Positions 36,001 through 43,367 of a DNA stretch of 64,000 nucleotides are shown one piece after another. The stretch spans positions 186,001 through 250,000 of the forward strand of contig NZ_JAKGAK010000003.1 of assembly GCF_023061185.1 (NCBI RefSeq), read 5' to 3'. This stretch comes from Chromohalobacter beijerinckii (GTDB lineage: Bacteria; Pseudomonadota; Gammaproteobacteria; Pseudomonadales; Halomonadaceae). Every line of letters begins with the position of its first letter. Within the stretch, counting starts at the first letter, position 1. The notes beneath the pieces are model-generated. The model worked only from the letters and a program-made list of their open reading frames with translations, was not told the DNA's origin and did no database searches. The translations under genes were made by a program, and so were the position numbers.

Positions 36001-36856
36001 AATAGTCCGGGGTGATCGAGACGGTCTTGGTGCCCTTGTAGCGGACTTCGGTGAAGAAGTGGGCGTCCGGCGTGCGCGTCTGGGGCACGTTGGAGCCCCA
36101 GGCGATGATATAGCCGGAGTTGTACCAGTCGGCGGATTCGGGTACGTCGGTCTGCTCGCCCCAGGTCTGGGGGCTGGCCGGCGGCAGGTCGCAGTACCAG
36201 TCGTAGAACGACAGGCAAACGCCGCCGATCAGCGACAGATAGCGCGCCCCGGAGGCGTAGGAAATCATCGACATGGCGGGAATCGGCGAGAAGCCGATGA
36301 TGCGGTCCGGGCCGTACTGCTTGGCGGTGTAAACGTTGGACGCCGCGATCAGGGTTTCCAGCTCGTCCCAGTCGGCGCGCACGAAGCCGCCCATACCGCG
36401 AACCTTCTTGTACTGCGCGGTCTTCTCGGGGTTCTCGACGATGGAGGCCCAGGCCAGCACCGGATCGACGTGCTGGGCCAGCGCCTCGCGCCACAGCTTG
36501 ATCAGGCGCTTGCGCACCAGCGGGTACTTGAGACGGTTGGCGCTGTAGATATACCAGGAGTAGCTGGCCCCGCGCGGACAGCCGCGCGGTTCGTGGTTGG
36601 GCAGGTCGGGACGGGTGCGCGGATAGTCGGTCTGCTGGGTTTCCCAGGTGACCAGGCCATTCTTGACGTAGATCTTCCAGCTGCACGAGCCGGTACAGTT
36701 CACCCCGTGGGTGGAGCGCACGATCTTGTCGTGCTGCCAGCGGGCGCGATAACCGTCTTCCCAGTCGCGGGTTTCGTCACGGGTCTCGCCATGGCCATTG
36801 GCAAATGCCTCTCGGGGCTTGCCCAGATACTGCAGTCGGTCGAGGAAATGGCTCAT
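33077..36856 (-). CDS. narG: Respiratory nitrate reductase alpha subunit NarG
   Basis: A full-length 1259-residue catalytic subunit on the cytoplasmic side of the membrane, reducing nitrate to nitrite at a Mo-bisPGD centre. The FS0 cluster ligands are visible in STHGVNCTGSCSWK (His50, Cys54, Cys58) with a fourth cysteine in EPRGCPRGAS (about 93). The molybdenum-ligand aspartate is in YDWYCDLPPASPQTWGEQTD (about 219-238). The start MSHFLDRLQYLGK is typical. It is monocistronic: its own FNR box and NarL site upstream, its own terminator downstream, and narH-narJ-narI about 9 kb away in the same direction. Confidence 0.97.
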   Translation of the reverse strand: MSHFLDRLQYLGKPREAFANGHGETRDETRDWEDGYRARWQHDKIVRSTHGVNCTGSCSWKIYVKNGLVTWETQQTDYPRTRPDLPNHEPRGCPRGASYSWYIYSANRLKYPLVRKRLIKLWREALAQHVDPVLAWASIVENPEKTAQYKKVRGMGGFVRADWDELETLIAASNVYTAKQYGPDRIIGFSPIPAMSMISYASGARYLSLIGGVCLSFYDWYCDLPPASPQTWGEQTDVPESADWYNSGYIIAWGSNVPQTRTPDAHFFTEVRYKGTKTVSITPDYSEVSKLTDEWLSAKQGTDAALALAMGHVILKEFHLDNPSAYFTDYVRRYTDMPCLVELEPREDGSYAPGRQMRASDFEASLGQGNNPEWKTLVWDEARDQLVVPRGSIGFRWGEDEVNRGKWNLESLDADGAELAPLLSLDKRRDEVARVAFPYFGGIEHKHFESVKNEGVHDEILYHSLPVKRVTKADGTEVLMVTVFDLMCANYGIDRGFGAEGEDDGATDYGQLRPYTPAWQEKITGVPAEQAIRIAREFADNAHKTSGRSMIIVGAGMNHWYHMDMNYRGLINMLILCGCIGQSGGGWAHYVGQEKLRPQTGWTPLAFGLDWQRPPRHMNGTSFFYNHSSQWRYEKLEIKELLSPLAQAKDYSGNLIDYNVRAERMGWLPSAPQLNTNPLHLAGAAQKAGMGTADYVVDQLKSGKLSFASEDPDNPQNFPRNLFIWRSNLLGSSGKGHEYMLKYLLGTRHGIQGKNLGEAGAHKPEEVKWHDEAPEGKVDLLVTLDFRMSTTCLYSDIVLPTATWYEKNDLNTSDMHPFIHPLTAATDPAWESRSDWDIYKGIAKAFSKACVGHLGEETDLVTLPMQHDSPGELAQTAVLDWKKGECEPLPGKTMPSLVEVKRNYPETYERFTSVGPMLESVGNGGKGINWQTESEVELLRNLNHRKLDGPAKGQPLLDSAIDAAEMILTLAPETNGQVAVKAWGALSKITGRDHTHLARPKEDEKIRFRDVVAQPRKIISSPTWSGLEDEHVSYNAGYTNVHEMIPWRTVSGRQQLYQDHPWMRAFGESLLVYRPPIDTKAAASVSEPQGNGNPEIALNFLTPHQKWGIHSTYSDNLLMQTLSRGGPIIWMSEDDAQSIGVEDNDWIEAYNANGAIAARAVVSQRVKNGMAMMYHAQERIVNIPGSEITGTRGGIHNSVTRVCPKPTHMIGGYAQLSYSFNYYGTVGSNRDEFVLVRKMHNIDWLDDEGNDSVQAKVEG

Positions 36857-37011
36857 TATATCTTGCCTCTATGGAGTCCGGTCAGGAGTCAGGGAGTCGT
36901 CTCGGTCATATCGCCGGGGCCAATGAGGTATGGCTGCGCCAGCAGGCTTGCCATGGCGAACCTCCCATGCATGAACTGAACCCACCATAAGGAGCCTACG
37001 TCGGGTCGATT

Positions 37012-37025
37012 TTGATTTCAGTCAA
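37012..37025. promoter_or_regulatory. FNR-type box between narG and fnr
   Basis: TTGATTTCAGTCAA matches nine of ten FNR consensus positions. It is 156 bases upstream of narG and 137 upstream of fnr, so it could serve narG activation, fnr autoregulation or both. Confidence 0.72.
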
Positions 37026-37070
37026 GTTGGGTAGCGAACTCCTTCGCTTACCTCGCAATATCACCCGGAC

Positions 37071-37086
37071 TACCTCTAAAGGGTTA
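37071..37086. promoter_or_regulatory. NarL-type 7-2-7 site between narG and fnr
   Basis: TACCTCTAAAGGGTTA forms two inverted heptamers separated by AA. It is the third such site in the region and 46 bases from the FNR box. Confidence 0.58.
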
Positions 37087-37097
37087 TCGGGGGCTAA

Positions 37098-37143
37098 GCG
37101 GGGGTTGGGTAACATCGTGCTCATGATGTTGCGTAACCCCCGC
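37098..37143. promoter_or_regulatory. Imperfect hairpin in the fnr leader
   Basis: GCGGGGGTT plus AACATC on the left pair with GATGTT plus AACCCCCGC on the right; four central bases do not pair and the loop is about eight bases. It ends immediately before the ribosome-binding sequence AGGAAGGAG of fnr, so it could affect translation or be an operator. Confidence 0.45.
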
Positions 37144-37161
37144 AGGAAGGAGAAATACGCC

Positions 37162-37908
37162 ATGACCCGCATTGCCACGCTGAGCGAATCGCGCGATAGC
37201 TGCCACAACTGTCGTCTGCGCACGCTGTGCCTGCCCGACAATCTGCCGAAGGAAGACATCGGGAAGCTGGAAGGGATCGTGCAGCGTCGCAAGCCGGTAT
37301 CCCGGGGGGGCTATCTATTCCAGGCCGGGCAGCGTTTCAACTCGATCTATGCGGTGCGCACCGGGGCCGTGAAGACGTCGACCCTGATGGCCAATGGCGA
37401 CGAACATATCTCGGGATTTCACCTGCCGGGCGAAGTCATTGGCCTCGATGCCATCGTCTCGCGGGATCACCCGTCGAGCGCGATCGCCCTGGAAACGGCC
37501 AGTATTTGCGAGATTCCTTACGCCGAACTGGAAACCCTGAGCGAACGCACGCCGGCCCTGCAGCATCGGCTGATGCGCATCATGAGCCGCGAACTGCTCG
37601 CCGAGCAGAGCACCAATCATCTACTGTCGCGTCGTTCCGCTGAACAGCGCCTGGCCGTCGTGCTGCTCAAGTTCTCGGAGCGCTTCGCCGATCGTGGCCT
37701 CTCGGCGTTGCGCTTTCGCTTGCCGATGTCGCGCCTCGACCTGGGCAACTACCTGGGCCTGGTGCCCGAGACCATGAGCCGCACCTTCCGCCGCCTGGAG
37801 GAGCAGGGCCTGGTCAGCATCGCCGGAAAGGAGATCGAGATCGTCGATAGCGGCGCGATGAAGGCACTGGCATTCGGCGCGGAAGATTCACAGACGGCGC
37901 GGACCTGA
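37162..37908 (+). CDS. fnr: FNR/ANR-type oxygen-responsive regulator
   Basis: A 248-residue Crp/Fnr protein that senses oxygen through a [4Fe-4S] cluster. The cluster cysteines are visible: Cys14, Cys17 and Cys23 in SCHNCRLRTLC, and Cys116 in ASICEIPYAEL. A cyclic-nucleotide-type barrel (about 30-140) is followed by a dimer helix and a helix-turn-helix (about 185-225) with ETMSRTFRRLEEQGL, the recognition helix type that reads TTGAT-N4-ATCAA. The ATG at 37162 follows AGGAAGGAG; an upstream in-frame start is less likely. It is divergent from narG. Confidence 0.93.
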   Translation: MTRIATLSESRDSCHNCRLRTLCLPDNLPKEDIGKLEGIVQRRKPVSRGGYLFQAGQRFNSIYAVRTGAVKTSTLMANGDEHISGFHLPGEVIGLDAIVSRDHPSSAIALETASICEIPYAELETLSERTPALQHRLMRIMSRELLAEQSTNHLLSRRSAEQRLAVVLLKFSERFADRGLSALRFRLPMSRLDLGNYLGLVPETMSRTFRRLEEQGLVSIAGKEIEIVDSGAMKALAFGAEDSQTART

Positions 37909-37936
37909 GCGGGAGCGCGATGCATCTCATGGCGGC

Positions 37937-37950
37937 GTGACTTCAGTCAA
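37937..37950. promoter_or_regulatory. FNR-like box before the HemN-like gene
   Basis: GTGACTTCAGTCAA matches the core TGAC-N4-GTCA of an FNR-type site. It is 27 bases before the GTG start and 60 before the ATG of the HemN-like frame, so the promoter must be close or the ATG start is right. Confidence 0.45.
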
Positions 37951-37976
37951 CCTGGCCGTCCGCAGCGGGCGCTAGA

Positions 37977-39341
37977 GTGAGTCTGGATATACTCGCTCTG
38001 GTAATCGAAATGACCCGCTTCCTCAATCCTGTTCTTCTCGGTAAGCATGATCGTCCGGCTCCGGATTATGGGATCTTTCCCAGCCTGGTCCGCTTTCCTG
38101 CAAAGCTCACAGCAGACGATTACCGGCTGGCGGCGCATGGCAGTAACGAAGACCCCATCCCCAAACCATTGACGGCTCATGTGCATGTGCCCGCCAGGTT
38201 GGGCCACGAGGTCAATGGGGTGGCTCGCTATCTGTCTTATCTCAAGCATGAAATAGCGCTTCAGGGGAGTCTGTTTGATGTCGACCGCTGCATCGAGCAG
38301 CTTGTTCTGACTGGGAATGGCGCGGGGTGCCTTGGCGATGACCAGTTGGCCGGCCTGATGACCGAGTTGCGTCGCCATTTCGGGCTGAAGCGCAGCCGCG
38401 ACAGGGACTTTTCGCTGCGCACCGGGCCGAACCGTCTGTCGCCGCAACGCTTGGCCGATTTGATTGCCCTTGGCTTCAACCGGTTCAATATCGATATACG
38501 GGATTCCGGGGCCGCGGCGATAGAGCGCCTGGTCGAGATCCAGGCCGCGTCTCGCCAAGCTTATCTTCACCCGCCCACTCTCGAGTTGGCGCTGCGGCTG
38601 CCTGGACGGACGCCCGCTGGTTTCTCGGCGCTGCTCGAACGCTTGGTATGCCTACGTCCCGAGCGTATTACCCTGTCTCGCGATGTAGGTCACTGCACAG
38701 CTGACTGGCCAAGGGGCTCTGGCGGTTCAGTGCCGGGCGATCAGGGCGGTACGCCCGAGCGTAGCGAGACCTTGGCCCTCCTTGTACAAGGTATAGAACG
38801 CCTGGTGGCGGAGGGCTACGTACATACAGGCATGGGGCGGCTTGTCCTTTCCAGCGATACGTTGGTAGCAGCGCAACGCCGTGGGTGGTCGCAGCGCTGC
38901 CTCGAGGGCTATCACCTCCACGGCGATTCCGACTGTATCGGGTTCGGTGTTGGTGCGATCAGCCATGTCGCCGATGGGTACTACCAGAATGCGCGAAAAC
39001 TGTCGGACTATCACGCCCGCCTGGATGTCGGTGAGCTGGCCGTCTGCCGGGGCTATGAGCTGAACGCCGATGACCGGGTGAGGAACGATGTCATTCAGCA
39101 CCTCATGGCGAAGGGCAGCGTACGTTATGCGACTATCGAGAAACGTCACCGCATCGTATTCCGCAATTATTTTGCGCCGGAGTTGCAGGCCCTGCAGGAG
39201 ATGGCCGGCGATGGTCTGGTCGATATCCGACGCGGCAGCATGGCATTGACGCCACCGGGACGGTTACTGCCGAACCGTCTCGCCATGGTCTTCGACGGCG
39301 CCTTCAGCGAATCGAAACCGCGGTACTTGCAGATGGTTTGA
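37977..39341 (+). CDS. HemN-like protein lacking the radical-SAM cysteines
   Basis: A 454-residue protein (from a GTG; an ATG at 38010 is the alternative) that aligns over its length with HemN, the oxygen-independent coproporphyrinogen III dehydrogenase encoded at 43845-45233. Shared landmarks include YLSYLKHEIALQGSLFD, SDCIGFGVGAISHVADGYYQ and LLPNRLAMVFD. The radical-SAM motif is gone: where HemN has HIPFCMSLCYYCAC, this protein has HVHVPARLGHEVNG (68-81), and the following SAM-binding GGGTPTY is changed to TGNGAGC. It therefore cannot carry the usual cluster. It may be a heme-binding or regulatory paralogue, or a decaying gene that is still open. Confidence 0.8.
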   Translation: MSLDILALVIEMTRFLNPVLLGKHDRPAPDYGIFPSLVRFPAKLTADDYRLAAHGSNEDPIPKPLTAHVHVPARLGHEVNGVARYLSYLKHEIALQGSLFDVDRCIEQLVLTGNGAGCLGDDQLAGLMTELRRHFGLKRSRDRDFSLRTGPNRLSPQRLADLIALGFNRFNIDIRDSGAAAIERLVEIQAASRQAYLHPPTLELALRLPGRTPAGFSALLERLVCLRPERITLSRDVGHCTADWPRGSGGSVPGDQGGTPERSETLALLVQGIERLVAEGYVHTGMGRLVLSSDTLVAAQRRGWSQRCLEGYHLHGDSDCIGFGVGAISHVADGYYQNARKLSDYHARLDVGELAVCRGYELNADDRVRNDVIQHLMAKGSVRYATIEKRHRIVFRNYFAPELQALQEMAGDGLVDIRRGSMALTPPGRLLPNRLAMVFDGAFSESKPRYLQMV

Positions 39342-39413
39342 TCGGCGCTGCCACGTTGACATCGTGCGGAGGGCGCCGTTGTCTTGGAGGGGACGGCGGT
39401 TGACGATGAGTTA

Positions 39414-40799
39414 TCAATGCTCGGGGGCGCGCGGGGCCTGAAAAATGTCGCTGTTGCTATCGCCATGTACCGTCAGGAAGCCTACGAGGCCTTTCTCGAC
39501 ACGGGCCAGGGCGTGGTCCACCAACGTATATTTACCTGGATAATCGACCTTAAACTCGACCATGGCGGTGCTGCCTGGGGGGACTGAGATGGTCTGCACA
39601 TCGGTCAGCGGAGGACTGGTCAACGATCCTAGGTTGTAAACCTTGTCGAAGGTCTCACCGATGATATGGAAACTGGACGTTTTGTTGGGGCCGCCGACGC
39701 CGAAGAAGATACGCACGGTTTCGCCGACTCTGGCTTCCATCTTGTGGATGCCGGTCAATGCGCCAACCGCGCCGTTGAACGTGAAATACTCGGGACGCTC
39801 GTCGAGCAGCTTGTCGAGCGATAGCGCCTGCGGTCCCGGGCTGCCGTGGCGTTCGCGGGTGTAGAGCTCGCCCTGCATGACATAGAACTCCCTGTCCACC
39901 GGCGGCAGACCGCCTTCGGGCTCGACCAGGATCATGCCGTACATGCCGTTGGCGATATGCTGAGCGACCATCGGCGTGGCGCAGTGATAGACATAGAGCC
40001 CCGGTGCCAGGGCCTTGAAGGTAAAGTGCCTGGTTTGGCCCGGGGCAACCTGCGTGACCGCTGCGCCGCCACCGGGACCGGTGGCGGCATGCAGGTCGAT
40101 CGAGTGAACATGCTCGCTGAACTCGTCGTTGCTCAGGTTGACGGTTACCCGGTCGCCGACCCGAACACGCAGCAAGGGGCCGGGAACCTTGCCATCGAAG
40201 GTCCAGTAGCTGTAGCTCGAGCCATCGGCAAGGCGGGCGACGACCTCACTAGTTTCCAGATCCAGTGTGACATGCCGAGGCGCGCGCGTGCCGACCGGCT
40301 GGCCCACCGCTGTCGGGTCCTGCGCGATGGTGCCCGTGTCGTCAGCCGACGCTTCCCGTGCTTCGCCAACGATAAGGCGGCCGAGCATGCCCATCGCCTT
40401 GTGGCCGGGCAGCGAGCAGTAATATTCGAAGGTCCCGTTCTTGTCGGCCTTGAAGACGATCGTGGTGACCGCCCCCCGGGTGCTGACCTTTCCAGAATCG
40501 GCACCGAACTCGGGCACCACGATGTCGTGGATGACGCCGTCCCCATTGATCAGCTTGATCCGGACGATGGCACCCTCGGGAGCGCTCAGGTCGGGATTGA
40601 CCTGCCCCTTTATGGAGCCGGTTGCGCCGACGAATGCCAATCGGCCGTCAGTGAGCGCGGTACGTAGTGTGTAGCTCACATCCGGCGTCGCATCGCCGGG
40701 AACCGGCTCGTCCTGGGGCGCCGCGAAGCCGGCTGCGCACGCCAGTCCGGTCAACAGCACAAGCATGCCAGCAATCAACCGACGGGGAACTCTATTCAT
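39414..40799 (-). CDS. nirK: Copper nitrite reductase NirK with N-terminal cupredoxin domain
   Basis: A 461-residue precursor with a Sec signal peptide (about 1-27). Residues about 45-145 form an extra cupredoxin-like domain with its own type-1 copper pattern: HDIVVPEFG and YYCSLPGHKAMGM. Two more cupredoxin domains make the NirK core: SEHVHSIDLHAATG and YVYHCATPMVAQHIANGMYG supply type-1/type-2 copper ligands, and SSFHIIGETFDKV the second-domain histidine. It reduces nitrite to NO in the periplasm. The three-domain form recalls Hyphomicrobium NirK. An FNR/NNR-like box is 74 bases upstream. Confidence 0.93.
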   Translation of the reverse strand: MNRVPRRLIAGMLVLLTGLACAAGFAAPQDEPVPGDATPDVSYTLRTALTDGRLAFVGATGSIKGQVNPDLSAPEGAIVRIKLINGDGVIHDIVVPEFGADSGKVSTRGAVTTIVFKADKNGTFEYYCSLPGHKAMGMLGRLIVGEAREASADDTGTIAQDPTAVGQPVGTRAPRHVTLDLETSEVVARLADGSSYSYWTFDGKVPGPLLRVRVGDRVTVNLSNDEFSEHVHSIDLHAATGPGGGAAVTQVAPGQTRHFTFKALAPGLYVYHCATPMVAQHIANGMYGMILVEPEGGLPPVDREFYVMQGELYTRERHGSPGPQALSLDKLLDERPEYFTFNGAVGALTGIHKMEARVGETVRIFFGVGGPNKTSSFHIIGETFDKVYNLGSLTSPPLTDVQTISVPPGSTAMVEFKVDYPGKYTLVDHALARVEKGLVGFLTVHGDSNSDIFQAPRAPEH

Positions 40800-40872
40800 G
40801 AGGTCTTATCCTTGCCCTGCTGGGACAATCTTGAAATACGCTCCACGTTAGCATCGCGAAGGACGCCCATTA

Positions 40873-40886
40873 TTGATTCGTCTCAA
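40873..40886. promoter_or_regulatory. FNR/NNR-type box upstream of nirK
   Basis: TTGATTCGTCTCAA differs from TTGAT-N4-ATCAA at one defined position. It is between the SirB2-like gene and nirK, both leftward, which gives nirK its own promoter. Confidence 0.58.
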
Positions 40887-40954
40887 GGAGCCCGCTTCGA
40901 GGGTTCGACCGCGTGTTCGCAAAGGGCCGCCGGCGTCGGCATGGCGGCGAAGTC

Positions 40955-41380
40955 TCAGACACCTGCCAGCCAGGAAAGTGGATGGTGATTCATCGCCGCG
41001 CCGACGATGTACAGGAAGATGACGATGGCTACGAGTGACGCCACGGCGCGAAGGGTCGCTGTCCTGCCGCGCTTGATGGCCAGGGTACCAACGATGATGT
41101 AGGCCACCAGGCCGATCAGCTTGGCCGCCAGCCACGGTTGCTGGGTAGGCCAGGCTTGCGACATGACCATCAGTGCGATGCCCGCCGCCAGCAGCACCGT
41201 GTCGATGAGATGCGGCAGCACCTTCACCCAGCGCTGCCGACGTCGCGGCGACTCCCTCACTGACCACCAGGCGCGCAGGATGAACAGCGCCAGACTGAGA
41301 GCAGCGGCGGTGATGTGGAGTTGCTTGATCAGGGAATAGTCCACGCGGACCTCCACCAGGAAATAGCCGCCTTCCAGCAT
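40955..41380 (-). CDS. SirB2-family membrane protein
   Basis: A 141-residue protein with four membrane segments of the SirB2 family, starting near SLIKQLHITAAALSLALFIL, with LPHLIDTVLLAAGIALMVMS in the middle. The family is of unknown function. The ATG at 41380 is used; a GTG eight codons later would give a more typical N-end. It lies upstream of nirK in the same direction but with a probable separate promoter between them. A role in nitrite reduction is not established. Confidence 0.8.
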   Translation of the reverse strand: MLEGGYFLVEVRVDYSLIKQLHITAAALSLALFILRAWWSVRESPRRRQRWVKVLPHLIDTVLLAAGIALMVMSQAWPTQQPWLAAKLIGLVAYIIVGTLAIKRGRTATLRAVASLVAIVIFLYIVGAAMNHHPLSWLAGV

Positions 41381-41474
41381 GTCATGTCAGGGGGGGGAGC
41401 GTTGCACGACAGCATGGCGCGCAGCCAGTGGAGTGGCAAGCCATACGTCACGCCCTCGAACGGGCCGACGGCGG

Positions 41475-41582
41475 TTCGACACCCTCGAGGGGCGTCGCAT
41501 CTCGCTGATGGTCGAGGATCTTGACATCATCTTGACCCTGGGGCTAGAGGAAGGGCTGGCGCAGGGTCGCCTGGGCAAATGA
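41475..41582 (+). pseudogene. Possible 3' remnant of an SCP2-domain protein (UbiT-like)
   Basis: The plus strand reads FDTLEGRRISLMVEDLDIIL and then TLGLEEGLAQGRLGK before a stop at 41580. LEGR-hydrophobic-S-x-x-V-x-D-hydrophobic-D resembles the SCP2 core of UbiT (YhbT), a protein of oxygen-independent ubiquinone synthesis often near denitrification genes. No start or upstream part is present. The match is short and by eye only. Confidence 0.32.
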
Positions 41583-41692
41583 CTGGAGCGGTTGGCGCGT
41601 CGCGATCATGGTGCCCAGTCATCCCGGCCTGCCCCGGAGACGACAGGATGGATGGGGTAGTCAACGCGCGGGGCGGTATCGCATGACTTGCC

Positions 41693-41706
41693 CTGACTAA
41701 AGTCAA
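41693..41706. promoter_or_regulatory. FNR/NNR-like palindrome upstream of the P450 remnant and nnrS
   Basis: CTGACTAAAGTCAA has the TGAC-N4-GTCA core of FNR/NNR sites. It is over 400 bases before nnrS, with a P450 gene remnant between, so its original gene may have been lost. Confidence 0.4.
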
Positions 41707-41728
41707 GGCTCCTGCGCGCTCGTTCTGA

Positions 41729-42127
41729 TCTGATGGCCTTACCCTGCTGTGGGGCTCGGCCAATCGAGACGAGGCGGTATTCGGCGATCCGGATGAGTTC
41801 CGGCTGGATCGCGATCCAGATCTGAACCTGTTGTATGGCGGCGGTGTTCATGTCTGCCTGGGGGCGCCCCTGGCGCGCATTGAATTGCAGCTGTTCCTGC
41901 AAGCGCCGCTCGGACATACCCGGGCGCTGGTTGCCGTAGCGGACAAGCCCGCCGTCAGGGCGCGCTTTCCGGCGGGTGGCTACTCGCGGGTTTGGAGACG
42001 CAGACGAAACGCTGAGCTTTCCATGGCTTCATCCTGTGCTATTCGAAGGCATGTCCGGGGAGGGGGAGACATCCAATGCCTGATACGGCCACGCCAATCA
42101 TTTCAATCGGGAGCATCCGGGCCATGA
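41729..42127 (+). pseudogene. 3' remnant of a cytochrome P450 gene
   Basis: From a stop codon at 41726 the plus strand reads LTLLWGSANRDEAVFGDPDE, FRLDRDPDLNL and LYGGGVHVCLGAPLARIELQ. The last part is the heme-cysteine signature of bacterial P450s (FGxGxHxCxGxxLAR with Tyr for Phe), and NRDEAVFGDPDEFRLDR is the segment that normally precedes it. About 300 upstream residues are missing. P450-like homology fades near 41990; the open frame then runs into the nnrS start region. Confidence 0.8.
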
Positions 42128-43323
42128 ATGACACGACCAGCCTCCGCCATGACAACGGCCCCGTGCTGCTCGCCTTTGCGTTCCGGTCTTTCTTCCTGCT
42201 CACCGCGCTCTACGCGGCGGGCCTGGTAGCGGCATGGGTCGCCTTCCTGTTCGGCGGGCTGCCCCTGCCGCTGGGTGTGAATCCGGTCCAGTGGCATGCG
42301 CATGAGCTGCTCTTCGGCATGATGCCGGCAGCCATCGCAGGGTTTTTGCTCACCGCCATGTGCAACTGGACGGGAGCGTCGCCTCTGAAGGGTGGCGGCC
42401 TGCTGGCGTTGATTCTGCTATGGACAGCGGGGCGGGCGGCAATGTGGCTGTCGGGCTGGCTGCCGCTGTGGCTGGTCGCGGCGATCGACCTGGCCTTCCT
42501 GCCGGCAATGGCGGCCTATGTCGCGCGAGTACTGCTGCGGCATGGCAATTACCGCAATCTGGTGCTGGTTGCGCTGCTTTCCCTGCTCACCGGAGCCAAC
42601 CTGTTGATGCACCTGGGGTTCAGTAGGCCCTGGCTTGGCGGGGGACGGCTGGGTGAAGTCCTGGCGCTGGATTTGATTGCCACGCTCATGGTCGTAATCG
42701 GCGGTCGGATCACACCGGCGTTCACTGCCAACTGGCTACGCATGCAGGGCAAGGATCCCACCCAGGTGAGACGCTCGGAGGCGCTGGATCGTGCGGCCTT
42801 CTGGAGTATGGTCGCTATACTGCCGGTCGACTTGGCGATGCCGTTTCCCGTGCTAACCAGCCTCATGGCATTGTTCGCCGCACTCGTCAATGGTTGGCGA
42901 CTCCATGCTTGGCGGGGTTGGAAGGCCTCGGGGGAGCCCCTCATATGGATTCTTCACTTTGCCATGGCCTGGATTGTCGTTGCCCTGCTTCTCAAGGCGA
43001 TGACGCCTTGGTTGGCGCTATCTCCCAGTGTCTGGATGCACGCGATGGGGGCCGGAGCAGGCGGTACCTTGATACTGGGCGTGATGACCCGTGTAGCGGT
43101 GGGGCATACGGGGCGGCCAATGCGTCTGCCGCGTTTGGCGATATGGATCTATATCGCTGTCATCACTGCGGGGGCGGTGCGAGTGATTGCGGCCTTCGTG
43201 CCGCAACTGGCCTATCCTGCGCTCACCGTCTCGGCAGTGGCCTGGGTGGTTGCTTTTCTACTTTTCGTGCTTATCTACTGGCCGATCCTGAGCCGACCAC
43301 GCGCTGACGGGCGCCCCGGCTGA
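42124..43323 (+). CDS. nnrS: NnrS family protein (NO-stress/denitrification membrane protein)
   Basis: A 399-residue protein with about 12 membrane segments of the NnrS family, heme- and copper-containing in Rhodobacter and linked to relief from NO stress. Family landmarks are NPVQWHAHELLFGMMPAAIA (about 56-75), VVIGGRITPAFTANWLR (about 191-207) and GGTLILGVMTRVAVGHTGRP (about 304-323). An upstream in-frame start at 42076 would add 16 residues. It converges with the membrane protein gene at 43368. In a genome making NO through NirK, it would act in tolerance. Confidence 0.92.
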   Translation: MNDTTSLRHDNGPVLLAFAFRSFFLLTALYAAGLVAAWVAFLFGGLPLPLGVNPVQWHAHELLFGMMPAAIAGFLLTAMCNWTGASPLKGGGLLALILLWTAGRAAMWLSGWLPLWLVAAIDLAFLPAMAAYVARVLLRHGNYRNLVLVALLSLLTGANLLMHLGFSRPWLGGGRLGEVLALDLIATLMVVIGGRITPAFTANWLRMQGKDPTQVRRSEALDRAAFWSMVAILPVDLAMPFPVLTSLMALFAALVNGWRLHAWRGWKASGEPLIWILHFAMAWIVVALLLKAMTPWLALSPSVWMHAMGAGAGGTLILGVMTRVAVGHTGRPMRLPRLAIWIYIAVITAGAVRVIAAFVPQLAYPALTVSAVAWVVAFLLFVLIYWPILSRPRADGRPG

Positions 43324-43367
43324 ATGCAAGCTCGGAATATGGTGAAACCCATTGCCGTCTGGGATGT

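Noticed and set aside
34976-36979. 667-codon open frame on the plus strand
   Set aside because: It is exactly antisense to narG. Its composition (runs of Val, Ala, Gly, His, Asp) is that of a shadow frame in high-G+C DNA.
41378-41410. Poly-G run near the SirB2-like start as a phase-variable tract
   Set aside because: Only eight G residues, single occurrence and outside any gene with a surface role.
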